Assembly: GCA_900543505.1 (NCBI GenBank)
Contig: UQSB01000022.1
Location: 1 to 32,416 of the forward strand
DNA length: 32,416 nucleotides
DNA from: an uncultured Collinsella sp.
GTDB lineage: Bacteria > Actinomycetota > Coriobacteriia > Coriobacteriales > Coriobacteriaceae
Direction of reading: 5' to 3'
Every line of letters starts with the position of its first letter. The stretch's first letter is position 1. Under the pieces are notes generated by a model. The model did no database searches. It was not told where the DNA came from and saw only the letters and a program-made list of their open reading frames with translations. The position numbers and the translations under genes are program-made. Below, piece by piece: positions 21,865 through 29,724 of this stretch.

Positions 21865-23028
21865 CTAATACAGGCCCGCCTCGCGAATGGCCTCGACAGC
21901 CAAAGCAATCTGGTCGGGCGGCAAGACCAGCGCCATGCGCACGTGACCCTCGCCCGAAGGACCAAAGCTCGCGCCCGGCGTCACCACAACGCCGGCCTTC
22001 TCCATGAGCTCCTCGCAAAACGCCATGGAATCGGTGCGACCACCGGGAAGCTTGGCCCACACAAACATAGAGCCATGCGCGTTGGGACGCTCCCAGCCCA
22101 GGCCCTCAAGACCGTCGCACAGGGCATCGCGGCGCTCCTGGTACTTCAGACGCTGCGCCTCGACCTCATCGCGCGGACCGTTCAGGCAGGCGATAGCAGC
22201 CTTCTGGATCGGGAAGAACATACCAAAGTCGATCTGGCCGCGCAGCTTGGCAAAGGCCGAGACCGCATCCTCGCGACCGACCAAAAAGCCGATACGCGCA
22301 CCGGTGACGTTAAACGACTTGGAGAGCGAGAAGAACTCAACGCCCACCTCGAGCGCGCCGGGATACTGCAAGAAGCTGCCGCCCGGCTCGCCGTCGAACA
22401 CGATGTCGGAGTATGCGTTGTCGTGAACGATGAGCAGGTCGTGCTCGCGGGCGAAAGCGATGATCTCCTCGTAGACCTCGGGCGTGCCCACCGAGCCCAC
22501 CGGGTTGGCGGGCAGCGACACAATCATGTACTTGGCACGATCGGCCACCTCGGGATCGATACCCGCCACATAGGGCAGGTAATTGTGCTCCGCCACCAGC
22601 GGATAGTACTCGAGCTTGGCATCGGCGATCTTGGCACCTGCCTCAAAGACCGGGTAGCACGGATCGGGAACCAGAATGGTGTCACCCGGATCGAGCAGGG
22701 CAAGGCCCAAATGGCCAACGCCCTCCTGCGTGCCGTTGCACGACTGCACCATAGACGGCGTAATGCCCGAAACGCCAAAGCGACGCTCGTAGTAATCGCA
22801 CACGGCTTGCTTGAGTTCGGGCAGGTCGCGCAGGGCATACTTCCACATCTCGGGGTCCTGGGCCGCTTGCGTGAGCGCCTCGACCACGTGGTCGTACGGC
22901 TTAAAGTCGGGCGTGCCCACGCTCATGTTGTAAATGGTCTTGCCCTGAGCCTTCAGCGCAAGCAGTTTGTTGTTGAGCGAGGCGAAGACCTCCGCGCCAA
23001 AGCGGTCGAGACGCTGCGATGCCTGCAT
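21865..23028 (-). CDS. Class I/II PLP-dependent aminotransferase, candidate for diaminopimelate branch
   Basis: A 387-residue fold-type-I aminotransferase. PLP-site motifs are visible: NGTQEGVGHL near residue 103-112, PDPCYPVFEAG, LPANPVGSV with the aspartate-aminotransferase-like Asn, HDNAYSDIVFDG and SLSKSFNVTGARIGFLVG with the Schiff-base lysine. GSMFVWAKLP and HVRMALV end the small domain. It resembles the group annotated as LL-diaminopimelate or N-acetyl-diaminopimelate (PatA-like) aminotransferases, including alanine/aspartate types. The start at 23028 has GAAAGGTGG 4 nt upstream. It lies 120 bp before nadE's 3' end region on the same strand. The window's DapH needs such an enzyme, but the exact substrate is not decided by sequence. 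Confidence 0.85.
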   Translation of the reverse strand: MQASQRLDRFGAEVFASLNNKLLALKAQGKTIYNMSVGTPDFKPYDHVVEALTQAAQDPEMWKYALRDLPELKQAVCDYYERRFGVSGITPSMVQSCNGTQEGVGHLGLALLDPGDTILVPDPCYPVFEAGAKIADAKLEYYPLVAEHNYLPYVAGIDPEVADRAKYMIVSLPANPVGSVGTPEVYEEIIAFAREHDLLIVHDNAYSDIVFDGEPGGSFLQYPGALEVGVEFFSLSKSFNVTGARIGFLVGREDAVSAFAKLRGQIDFGMFFPIQKAAIACLNGPRDEVEAQRLKYQERRDALCDGLEGLGWERPNAHGSMFVWAKLPGGRTDSMAFCEELMEKAGVVVTPGASFGPSGEGHVRMALVLPPDQIALAVEAIREAGLY

Positions 23029-23145
23029 GGTGCCACCTTTCGATATGAAAAACGCGGCGCTCCGACAAGAGCGCCGCGCGATACGGGCCATCAGATTGCA
23101 AAAGTGTAACGCTTGCACCCGCTGTTTTGGTTCAATTTGGCAACC

Positions 23146-25146
23146 TTAGTCCATCGGATTGAGCGCGTCAATCTGGGCGAGCCACAGGCGCGAGCTGGCG
23201 TCACTCGGCATACGCCAATCGCCGCGCGGACTGAGCGTCACCGAGCCCACCTTGGGACCATCGGGCAGGCAGCTGCGCTTAAACTGCTGGGCAAAGAAGC
23301 GACGATAGAACGTACGCAGCCACGTGTGAACGGTCTTGGCATCGTAGACGCCCTCGAAGCTCTTGAGCGCCATGCGGTAGATCTTGCCCGGCTCAAAGCC
23401 AAAACGCAGTAGGTAGTAGAGGAAGTAGTCGTGCAGCTCGTACGGGCCCACCAAATCCTCGGTCTTCTGCGCAATCTCGCCGTCGCCCGTGGGCGGCAGA
23501 AGCTCGGGGGACACCGGCGTATCGAGGATGTCGAGCAGCGTCTCGGCAATACGCCCGCCAAAGACATCAGCCGCATAACGCACCAGATGACGCACAAGCG
23601 TCTTGGGCACGCTCGCATTGACGGCATACATGCTCATGTGGTCTCCGTTATAGGTAGCCCAGCCGAGCGCCAGCTCCGACAGGTCACCGGTGCCGATGAC
23701 AAAGCCGCCAGCCTGGTTGGCCAAGTCCATCAGAATCTGCGTACGCTCGCGGGCTTGGCTGTTCTCGTAAGTCACGTCCTGCACGGCCGGATCGTGCTCA
23801 ATGTCCTTGAAGTGCTGCTCCACGGCCGCGTGGATCGAAACCTCGCGGAAGCTCACGCCAAGGTCGCGAGCGAGCGACTCGGCATTCGACTTGGTACGAT
23901 GCGTCGTGCCAAAGCCGGGCATGGACACGGCAGTGATGCCTGTGCGCGGCAGCCCCAGCGCATCAAAGGCACGCACGGTCACAAGCAGTGCCAACGTGGA
24001 GTCCAGGCCGCCCGAAAGACCGATGACAGCCGCCTTGGTACCCGTATGGGCAAGGCGGGTCTTGAGGCCCGCAGTCTGCAGGTCGAGGATGGTCTCGCAG
24101 CGCTCGGCCAGGTCGCCATGGTCGGCCGGCACAAAGGGCGCGCGCGGGAAAACGCGGTCGATATCGCAGGCATCGCGCAGGACAGGCTCTTCGGCCAACA
24201 CACCCTCAAACGAAAACTCAACGGTCGTGTCCTCCGGCGCATCGTCCGCGCGTGTCCACGTCGTCGAGCGGCGGCGCTCGGCAACCAGGCGGTCAAGGTC
24301 AACATCGGCGACGGCCATGTCGCAGGTAAGCAGTTTGGTGGCGGCCAGCTTAGAGCCGTTTTCGTAGATCAGGTTCTCGCCCGCAAAGACCATGTCGGTC
24401 GTGGACTCGCCCTCGCTCGCATCGGCGTAGACATAGGCGCAGTACAGGCGCGCACTCTGATTGGAGATAAGGCTGCGGCGGTAATCCGCCTTGCCGATAA
24501 TCTCGTCCGAGGCCGACGGGTTGAGAATCACCGTCGCACCGGCAAGCGCCATCTCGGTCGAAGGGGGTGCCGGCACCCACAGGTCCTCACAGACTTCAAC
24601 GCCCAGCACCAGGTCCTCGGCGCCTTCATCACAGCAACGGTAGACAAGCCCCGAACCCAGCGGGACCGGACCCTGACCGGCAAATTCAACCCACACGGGA
24701 TCCGCAGGCGCCGGAGCAAACCAACGGCGCTCATAGAACTCGCCATAGTTGGGCAGATACTTCTTGGCCGTGAGGCCCAAAAGCTCGCCCGCGCAGCACA
24801 CGGCGGCGCAGTTGTAGATATTCTCGGCAACTGCAACGGGAAGACCGATGGTAAAGACGACCGGCAACTCACGGGTTTCATCAAGGATGTGCACAAGTGC
24901 CGCCTCGCAGGCATGCAGCAGTGTGCGGTTATGGAACAGATCGGCCGCGGTATAGCCGCACAGATTAAGCTCGGGCAACACCAACGCGCGAATGCCGCGC
25001 TCGGCAGCTCTGCGAACAGCTGCCAGCGCAACCTCGGCATTACCCTCGACATCGGCCACGCGAATCTGCGGCGACGCCGCCGCCACACGCAAAAAGCCAT
25101 CGTTCTTATTAGCCGAAACGCAGCATTGCCTTGTTGATCTGGACAC
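23146..25146 (-). CDS. nadE: Glutamine-dependent NAD(+) synthetase
   Basis: A 666-residue two-domain enzyme amidating nicotinate adenine dinucleotide to NAD. The N-terminal nitrilase-type glutaminase has the triad Glu59 (VLPELNLCGY), a lysine at 128/129 (TAKKYLPNYGEFYE) and Cys186 (GVEVCEDLW). The synthetase domain has the ATP pyrophosphatase loop SGGLDST (378-384), then FVIGTGDLSELALGWATYNG and the C-terminal RRFFAQQFKRSCLPDGPKVG. The length is typical of the long bacterial form. GTG 25146 is chosen with AAGGGG 8 nt upstream. Homologues often begin near KNDGFLRVAA, so about 13 residues at the N terminus are doubtful. Confidence 0.93.
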   Translation of the reverse strand: MSRSTRQCCVSANKNDGFLRVAAASPQIRVADVEGNAEVALAAVRRAAERGIRALVLPELNLCGYTAADLFHNRTLLHACEAALVHILDETRELPVVFTIGLPVAVAENIYNCAAVCCAGELLGLTAKKYLPNYGEFYERRWFAPAPADPVWVEFAGQGPVPLGSGLVYRCCDEGAEDLVLGVEVCEDLWVPAPPSTEMALAGATVILNPSASDEIIGKADYRRSLISNQSARLYCAYVYADASEGESTTDMVFAGENLIYENGSKLAATKLLTCDMAVADVDLDRLVAERRRSTTWTRADDAPEDTTVEFSFEGVLAEEPVLRDACDIDRVFPRAPFVPADHGDLAERCETILDLQTAGLKTRLAHTGTKAAVIGLSGGLDSTLALLVTVRAFDALGLPRTGITAVSMPGFGTTHRTKSNAESLARDLGVSFREVSIHAAVEQHFKDIEHDPAVQDVTYENSQARERTQILMDLANQAGGFVIGTGDLSELALGWATYNGDHMSMYAVNASVPKTLVRHLVRYAADVFGGRIAETLLDILDTPVSPELLPPTGDGEIAQKTEDLVGPYELHDYFLYYLLRFGFEPGKIYRMALKSFEGVYDAKTVHTWLRTFYRRFFAQQFKRSCLPDGPKVGSVTLSPRGDWRMPSDASSRLWLAQIDALNPMD

Positions 25147-25273
25147 TGGAGGCCCCTTCTACCCTGAGATTCAGTCTAACGGACGTTCACATATCTCTAA
25201 CTAGCCAAAGCAACCTCTCAGTTTACTGAGACGCCAACCTGTGCTAAGAGCATGTATTCCAAAAATATCTTTA
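25147..25273. other. Intergenic edge of the AT-rich block
   Basis: There is no gene here. Base composition changes from GC-rich (nadE) to AT-rich. A perfect small hairpin TCTCAG, TTTA, CTGAGA lies at 25216-25231. No clear direct repeat or integrase site marking a junction was seen. Confidence 0.5.
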
Positions 25274-25310
25274 ATTAAAAAAGGAGAAATCGATAATCGA
25301 CTTCTCCTTT
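25274..25310 (-). terminator. Terminator of the radical SAM/peptide operon
   Basis: AAAGGAGAA (25280-25288) and TTCTCCTTT (25302-25310) form a 9-bp stem, with an inner TCG/CGA extension. The minus-strand RNA ends CCTTTTTTAATT. It lies 24 bp after the stop of the small peptide gene, which marks that gene as part of the operon. Confidence 0.88.
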
Positions 25311-25334
25311 AAGCGAGGCAAGTTAATTCCGAAA

Positions 25335-25445
25335 CTAATGGCAGAATTTATCCATGTAGTCCTCAAAGTCGAACACTTCTACCACGACGCCCTCTTCCTG
25401 AGACTCTTTCAGTTGCTCCAAGAGATCTTTGTTAATAACGTCCAT
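25335..25445 (-). CDS. 36-residue acidic peptide, candidate RiPP precursor
   Basis: A short frame starts at 25445 with AGGAGG 8 nt upstream, the strongest ribosome-binding site in this block, and ends at 25335. It begins MDVINKDLLEQLKE and ends FDFEDYMDKFCH. Eleven of 36 residues are Asp/Glu and only three are Lys. The N-terminal half is predicted helical; the C-terminal 12 residues hold three Phe, one Tyr, and a terminal Cys-His. This is the usual shape of a leader plus core. It starts 13 bp after the radical SAM gene and is followed by the operon terminator. No known precursor family was recognised, and the assignment rests on context. Confidence 0.75.
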   Translation of the reverse strand: MDVINKDLLEQLKESQEEGVVVEVFDFEDYMDKFCH

Positions 25446-25458
25446 GCAGAAACCTCCT

Positions 25459-27780
25459 CTATCTAATCAATTGTAGTATATCTGCTTTCATGCAATTATC
25501 AACCAACTTGTTTAATTGCTCCTCGTTTGTCGATAGTCCCTCTTTTTTCAAAATGTCGCGCACCTCGTTCTTAGTAATCGGCTTTTCAAACAACGAAAGC
25601 AAAGCGAACGAAAAATCATTAACCGCACACATTCTATGGGTGGCACAACTCAGCAGTACTCTTAACCCCTCTTTTGAGCGTCCGACTTCTTTAACAAACG
25701 AACTTTTAACCAATTGAAAACCGTTATCGTGCATTACATAATCGGCATCGATATTTGTATTCAGCAATCCATAATGCAACAGTTCTTCTATCGCCCTTGT
25801 CAGCTCGAGGTCGCCCTGATCAAGAATAAGAGAAATGCTACAATCGGCCTCCAATAAACGGGCCAACTTAAGGTATACCAACTGGGAAACAGCATAGACA
25901 TGATGGTATTCAGAATTATAGAAGTAGGCAAATGGCTCAACGAGCACGACAGAGGTCTTGGAATCCAGCCAGATTCGATCAGCTGGATTTAGACTAGTTA
26001 GCCGTCGCTTTACTTTGGTCAAATGTCCCTTATACCTGACAGCGTGAATAGAATCTAGGATCCAGGTCACCTCTGAAATATGAAGCCGCTGGGGCAAGTC
26101 AATTGTGTCGCTACCGTTTATGACCTCTTGCATATAAAAATCAATATGATGCTCATCAGATAAGGATTTTGCTTCATTTAAAGTTAAACCAGTGCCTGAA
26201 ACATAATCCACTTCGAGGCGCAAATCCTCATATTGGGACTTCGGCATTACAGAGACACCATACTTATCGGGATGATTCCAAACATCCGACCCCATAACGA
26301 GACCAAAATTCGTAAATCCTCTCGTGGAATATGGAACACCACATACCTGTTTTGAATAATTCAAAACATTCTCTGTATAAGCTAAGGTGTTCAGAGCCTC
26401 TTCTTTAGTTTCGGTCGGAAAGCCAATCATAAAAAATAGATGAACAGGAATACCCGCATTGAGACAATCATGGACATTGCGATCAATCCAATCAACTCTC
26501 GTGTTCTTCTTCATTAGATCAAGAACTCTTTGGTTGTATGACTCGAGGCCAAACTGAATCTGCCTACATCCACTTTGGTATATCTTGTTAAAAACTTCTG
26601 TACTTAGGGTTGGAGAGAACCTCGTTTCTCCATGCCAGAAAAACGTTTTTCCCGATGCGTTTATTTCATCCGCGAGTTGCTCCATTCTTTTGCCTTCGAA
26701 TGTTTCATCCACAAAAGAGAAAACTCTCGTGCCGTATTTTTCATTTAACCGACACATTATTTCAAATACTCTCGATATAGGCATCTTTCGGTAACAACCA
26801 CCGGTGGCACCGGGAATGGTGCAGAAGGCGCAATGATTAAAACACTGCCTAGAGGAATAAACCGGCAATATTAACTCAGGCATGAAGTATTTAGAAAGGG
26901 CGAAGCCATCGAAATCGGGAACTGTATCGTTGATAAATGTTTGCTCAATCCGATGGTTTTTATATATCTTTCCACCTTTAGCATGGCAAAGGTTTGGAAC
27001 ACAGTCGAGATTGTCATCACCAGAGTCAAGAGCCTCAAGAAGACGTGCAAGCGGCTCTTCGCCGTCATACATCATTATCGAATCAATGTATTCAAAAAAG
27101 GGATGCCATTCTTTCATGCAGTCATCTGCTAAACGAGTAATGTAATTGCCGCCCAATGAGACGTGTTTAACAGATGGACATTCTTCCTTAATCAGTTTCG
27201 CTAACGTAACTGCAGAAATCAATTGGAAACAGCCGCTCACCGAAATCCCAATAAACTCGAATTTTTCCCTCTGAATACGCTTAAGAAAGGCAGTTTCATA
27301 GAAGGAAATAAACGGATTATGCAAGGTATCCGCAAGCGATTTCATTATTTCTGGTGTCGAATAATAATCATAGGGCAGATCTATGGAGTTGAACGTGTAT
27401 TTAACTCCATATGAGACGTGATTTATGATATAGAGTGCATTTCTAAAAATGTTTTCAGCATATTGTCTTTCTTTTAGATTAAAGTATCTCTTCGATCTGA
27501 AAATATCTTTTGCCTCGTCAACATTAAGTGCCGACTTTTGTATCAACTCGATTGTTAATTGAACATTCGAACTAAACGAATCCTTTGATTCCCGATACCT
27601 TTTACAGCACTCTTCGACATGTCTAAAAGATAGGAGGTCATCGTAAAATTCCACGTTTAAGTCAACAATGTCAACTTTGTATTGTTCAACCTCTTGAAGA
27701 TATGACTTCAAAACAGGCAAGGCAAGATACGGCCCCACTGGACTCCATCCTGGGGGAAATACTAAAAGCGTTTTAGGCAT
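25459..27780 (-). CDS. B12-binding-type radical SAM enzyme with winged-helix/PqqD-like tail, probable peptide-modifying enzyme
   Basis: A 773-residue protein. Residues 1-270 resemble the cobalamin-binding-like N-terminal domain of class B radical SAM enzymes (LLVFPPGWSPVGPYLALPVL; GISVSGCFQLI; VSLGGNYIT). The [4Fe-4S] site is CFNHCAFC (Cys313, 317, 320), followed by FSFVDETFEG, FWHGETRFSP, QIQFGLES and LFFMIGFPTE, all normal for the family. Residues about 560-773 are an extra region. Two stretches of it (about 640-680 and 715-773, FSFALLSLFEKPITKNEVRD) look like winged-helix or PqqD/RRE-type folds that bind leader peptides. It starts 7 bp after the MFS stop and ends 13 bp before the small peptide. 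C-methylation or another radical modification is plausible but not shown. Confidence 0.85.
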   Translation of the reverse strand: MPKTLLVFPPGWSPVGPYLALPVLKSYLQEVEQYKVDIVDLNVEFYDDLLSFRHVEECCKRYRESKDSFSSNVQLTIELIQKSALNVDEAKDIFRSKRYFNLKERQYAENIFRNALYIINHVSYGVKYTFNSIDLPYDYYSTPEIMKSLADTLHNPFISFYETAFLKRIQREKFEFIGISVSGCFQLISAVTLAKLIKEECPSVKHVSLGGNYITRLADDCMKEWHPFFEYIDSIMMYDGEEPLARLLEALDSGDDNLDCVPNLCHAKGGKIYKNHRIEQTFINDTVPDFDGFALSKYFMPELILPVYSSRQCFNHCAFCTIPGATGGCYRKMPISRVFEIMCRLNEKYGTRVFSFVDETFEGKRMEQLADEINASGKTFFWHGETRFSPTLSTEVFNKIYQSGCRQIQFGLESYNQRVLDLMKKNTRVDWIDRNVHDCLNAGIPVHLFFMIGFPTETKEEALNTLAYTENVLNYSKQVCGVPYSTRGFTNFGLVMGSDVWNHPDKYGVSVMPKSQYEDLRLEVDYVSGTGLTLNEAKSLSDEHHIDFYMQEVINGSDTIDLPQRLHISEVTWILDSIHAVRYKGHLTKVKRRLTSLNPADRIWLDSKTSVVLVEPFAYFYNSEYHHVYAVSQLVYLKLARLLEADCSISLILDQGDLELTRAIEELLHYGLLNTNIDADYVMHDNGFQLVKSSFVKEVGRSKEGLRVLLSCATHRMCAVNDFSFALLSLFEKPITKNEVRDILKKEGLSTNEEQLNKLVDNCMKADILQLIR

Positions 27781-27787
27781 ATCAACG

Positions 27788-28972
27788 TCACATCTTTCGC
27801 AAATAATTCAATTGAAACACAACTACCATCATAATTGAAAATACACCAAGTCCTGTAACGAGAATTGAGAACATCGCGATGCTCGTGAACAGCGAAACAA
27901 GAAGTGTTGAAATAACAACAGCAACCGATTGCAAAGACTCCCTAATTGAAAACAGGCTTATCGATTCAGATCCGTCTCTCGCCAAATCCTGCAGCGATGT
28001 TATGAGAAGCACATCTTGAATGGCGTTTCCGGCACCGACGATAAAAAGGAAAATAAACGATATCCCAGACGCATAGCGATAGCCAAACGCCAGATACGCA
28101 CCGAGCGCAAGATACGTCACAAAACAATATGATTTAACGCAATCGGAACCACTGATTAAACGACCATATATTGTATTTCCGAACAACAGTCCGATTGTAA
28201 GACTACTCTGAAGGAATCCGTATTGTATCGATGACGAGTCAAATTGCAATTGCGCTATAGCTGGCAAAAGAGAATTCAGAGAGCCGAATGCCACGCCACT
28301 AGAAATATCGATTAATAGGAAACCAATTGCCAAGTGCTTCGCGCTAAGATCACTAAATGCAGTCCTGTTTTTTTCATTTTTGCTTATTCCCTCTTTATCA
28401 TTAACCTCGATAACCGACGGAACATCTCGCAGCAACCAGAACGACGCGGCAAAAGAAAGCGCGTCTAATGCAAGAACAGCCTCCGCCCCAAATTGAGCGA
28501 CAACAAAACCGCCGGCAACTGGCCCCAGAACCATCATCAAATTCTGCAGGAACCCAAACGAATTATTAATTACGTCGCGATTGATACTATTCGTATTGGC
28601 TCTTAACAATGAGTAAAAGCAGGGCATTTCTACCGTTCGGCAAAGCGATACCGCGCACGTAATAGCAAACATACTCCATTTACTATCAACAAAAATATAG
28701 CAAACGAATAATCCCGCGCGAATTAAGTCTGCCAATCTCATGGCCTGCAGTGTCCCGATACCCATCTTCTGAGGCAGCTGCGCGAGCGCAACTGAAAACA
28801 GAGAGGGGGCAAATCTGCAGCAGACCATCAAAGCAGTTGCAGAAACATCGTGAGTTACCTCGTAAATCAGCATTGGCAAAGCAATATTCGCACACCAATT
28901 GCCTATTTCGCTTATCCCTCTAGCAATATATAGGACCCGAACCGGACGGCTAGCTCTCAATACCGTGAACAT
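27788..28972 (-). CDS. MFS transporter, probable exporter of the peptide product
   Basis: A 394-residue protein with about 12 hydrophobic segments. It resembles the EntS/MFS_3 group of small-molecule exporters: VLYIARGISEIGNWCANIALP in the first helix region, and LGPVAGGFVVAQFGAEAVLALDALSFAASF in helices 5-6. A hydrophilic loop (about residues 182-205) links the two halves. The start is taken at ATG 28972 with GAGG 9 nt upstream; GTG 28975 is equally good. The gene overlaps the DUF2087-like gene's end and is followed after 7 bp by the radical SAM gene, so the genes are translated as a unit. The substrate is inferred from context only. Confidence 0.85.
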   Translation of the reverse strand: MFTVLRASRPVRVLYIARGISEIGNWCANIALPMLIYEVTHDVSATALMVCCRFAPSLFSVALAQLPQKMGIGTLQAMRLADLIRAGLFVCYIFVDSKWSMFAITCAVSLCRTVEMPCFYSLLRANTNSINRDVINNSFGFLQNLMMVLGPVAGGFVVAQFGAEAVLALDALSFAASFWLLRDVPSVIEVNDKEGISKNEKNRTAFSDLSAKHLAIGFLLIDISSGVAFGSLNSLLPAIAQLQFDSSSIQYGFLQSSLTIGLLFGNTIYGRLISGSDCVKSYCFVTYLALGAYLAFGYRYASGISFIFLFIVGAGNAIQDVLLITSLQDLARDGSESISLFSIRESLQSVAVVISTLLVSLFTSIAMFSILVTGLGVFSIMMVVVFQLNYLRKM

Positions 28973-29231
28973 CACGATTAACCTCGTATTTCAGGCCTCG
29001 TTCATCCCTTAATAGGAATCCATAATCAACCAAGTACCGCCTCAACACGGCATAATCAGGATAGAGCTGTGACAGCACACGATTAACCTGAAGCTCCGTA
29101 TAACTTGTATTTAATTCAAAGAAAGAGACGGCCCATAGCAGCATGATTCTTTTATAGCTTTCCTTTTTTGGAATTGAAACCAGCTCGCCATTCTTGAGAA
29201 ATCGTTTTTTAAAGTCTATTAGCTCATCCAT
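28950..29231 (-). CDS. DUF2087-like small protein
   Basis: A 93-residue protein. The pattern KRIMLLWAVSFFELNTSYTELQVNRVLSQLYPDYAVLRRYLVDYGFLLRDERG matches the DUF2087 winged-helix domain, usually found alone or attached to transcriptional regulators. Strong GGAGGATGTG precedes the ATG at 29231. It is the first gene of the AT-rich operon and overlaps the MFS start by 23 bp. It might regulate the operon or assist maturation. Two 11-bp-spaced direct repeats (29306-29325) lie upstream as a possible binding site. Confidence 0.78.
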   Translation of the reverse strand: MDELIDFKKRFLKNGELVSIPKKESYKRIMLLWAVSFFELNTSYTELQVNRVLSQLYPDYAVLRRYLVDYGFLLRDERGLKYEVNRDVHGIES

Positions 29232-29305
29232 TCACATCCTCCATTTCATACGCATCTAATACTAAAAATGCATACGCTTTAGGTCATCGCATTCAGCTTC
29301 TTTAT

Positions 29306-29325
29306 TCGAACTAAACTCGAACTAA
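29306..29325 (-). promoter_or_regulatory. Phased direct repeats upstream of the AT-rich operon
   Basis: TCGAACTAA occurs at 29306-29314 and 29317-29325, exactly 11 bp apart. A second, looser pair, CATACGC at 29248 and 29271, is nearer the gene. One-helical-turn spacing puts the repeats on one DNA face, as for a regulator site. A -10-like TAGTAT lies between them on the minus strand. The promoter itself is not certain. Confidence 0.5.
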
Positions 29326-29331
29326 TCTAAA

Positions 29332-29550
29332 TTATTTGCTCAGACACTCTTCGAAAGCTCGTTTTTCACTCTGAGTAAAATGCCCTTCCCAGTCAGTCCA
29401 CGAACAGGAAGGCAACTCACAACGAGCGGAGTCGAAGCCCTCTGCCGTCGGTCGCTCAAAATGCACGATAACCTTTTCGATATCGCCATCTGTAATCAGG
29501 TCAGAATGAATGACCTCGGTACCATCTTCGAATGTCATATACGGGTACAT
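29332..29550 (-). CDS. Small conserved acidic protein of unknown function
   Basis: A 72-residue protein starting MYPYMTFEDGTEVIHSDLI and ending in a helix with FTQSEKRAFEECL. The central VIVHFERPTAEGFDSARCEL looks like a compact beta-sheet core. It resembles short uncharacterised proteins seen in Gram-positive accessory regions. The start at 29550 has GAGGTGG about 8 nt upstream. The frame is open further upstream to 29871, but that part looks non-coding and overlaps the leader of the opposite-strand gene. It lies at the right edge of the AT-rich block and may or may not belong to the operon, whose first gene begins 100 bp downstream. Confidence 0.65.
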   Translation of the reverse strand: MYPYMTFEDGTEVIHSDLITDGDIEKVIVHFERPTAEGFDSARCELPSCSWTDWEGHFTQSEKRAFEECLSK

Positions 29551-29724
29551 CACGTAAACCACCTCGCAATAGTAAATCCAGTTTAGCATCAAGCTATTGC
29601 ACCAAAGACAGCAGGCCCCCTTGATGAGTTGATGGTATCTGTTAAATGTCACGTACGATTCACATCTGGTGGGTACCCTGATGGCTACACGAAACGAAGC
29701 AGATTTACATCGGGAGGACCCCGT

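Noticed and set aside
21844..23109. 421-codon plus-strand open frame opposite the aminotransferase
   Set aside because: Antisense shadow with Arg/His/Leu-biased composition; the minus strand holds the PLP motifs.
23431..25137. 568-codon plus-strand open frame opposite nadE
   Set aside because: This is an antisense shadow. The minus strand has full NAD synthetase motifs, while the plus frame is Arg/His/Gly-rich without a domain.
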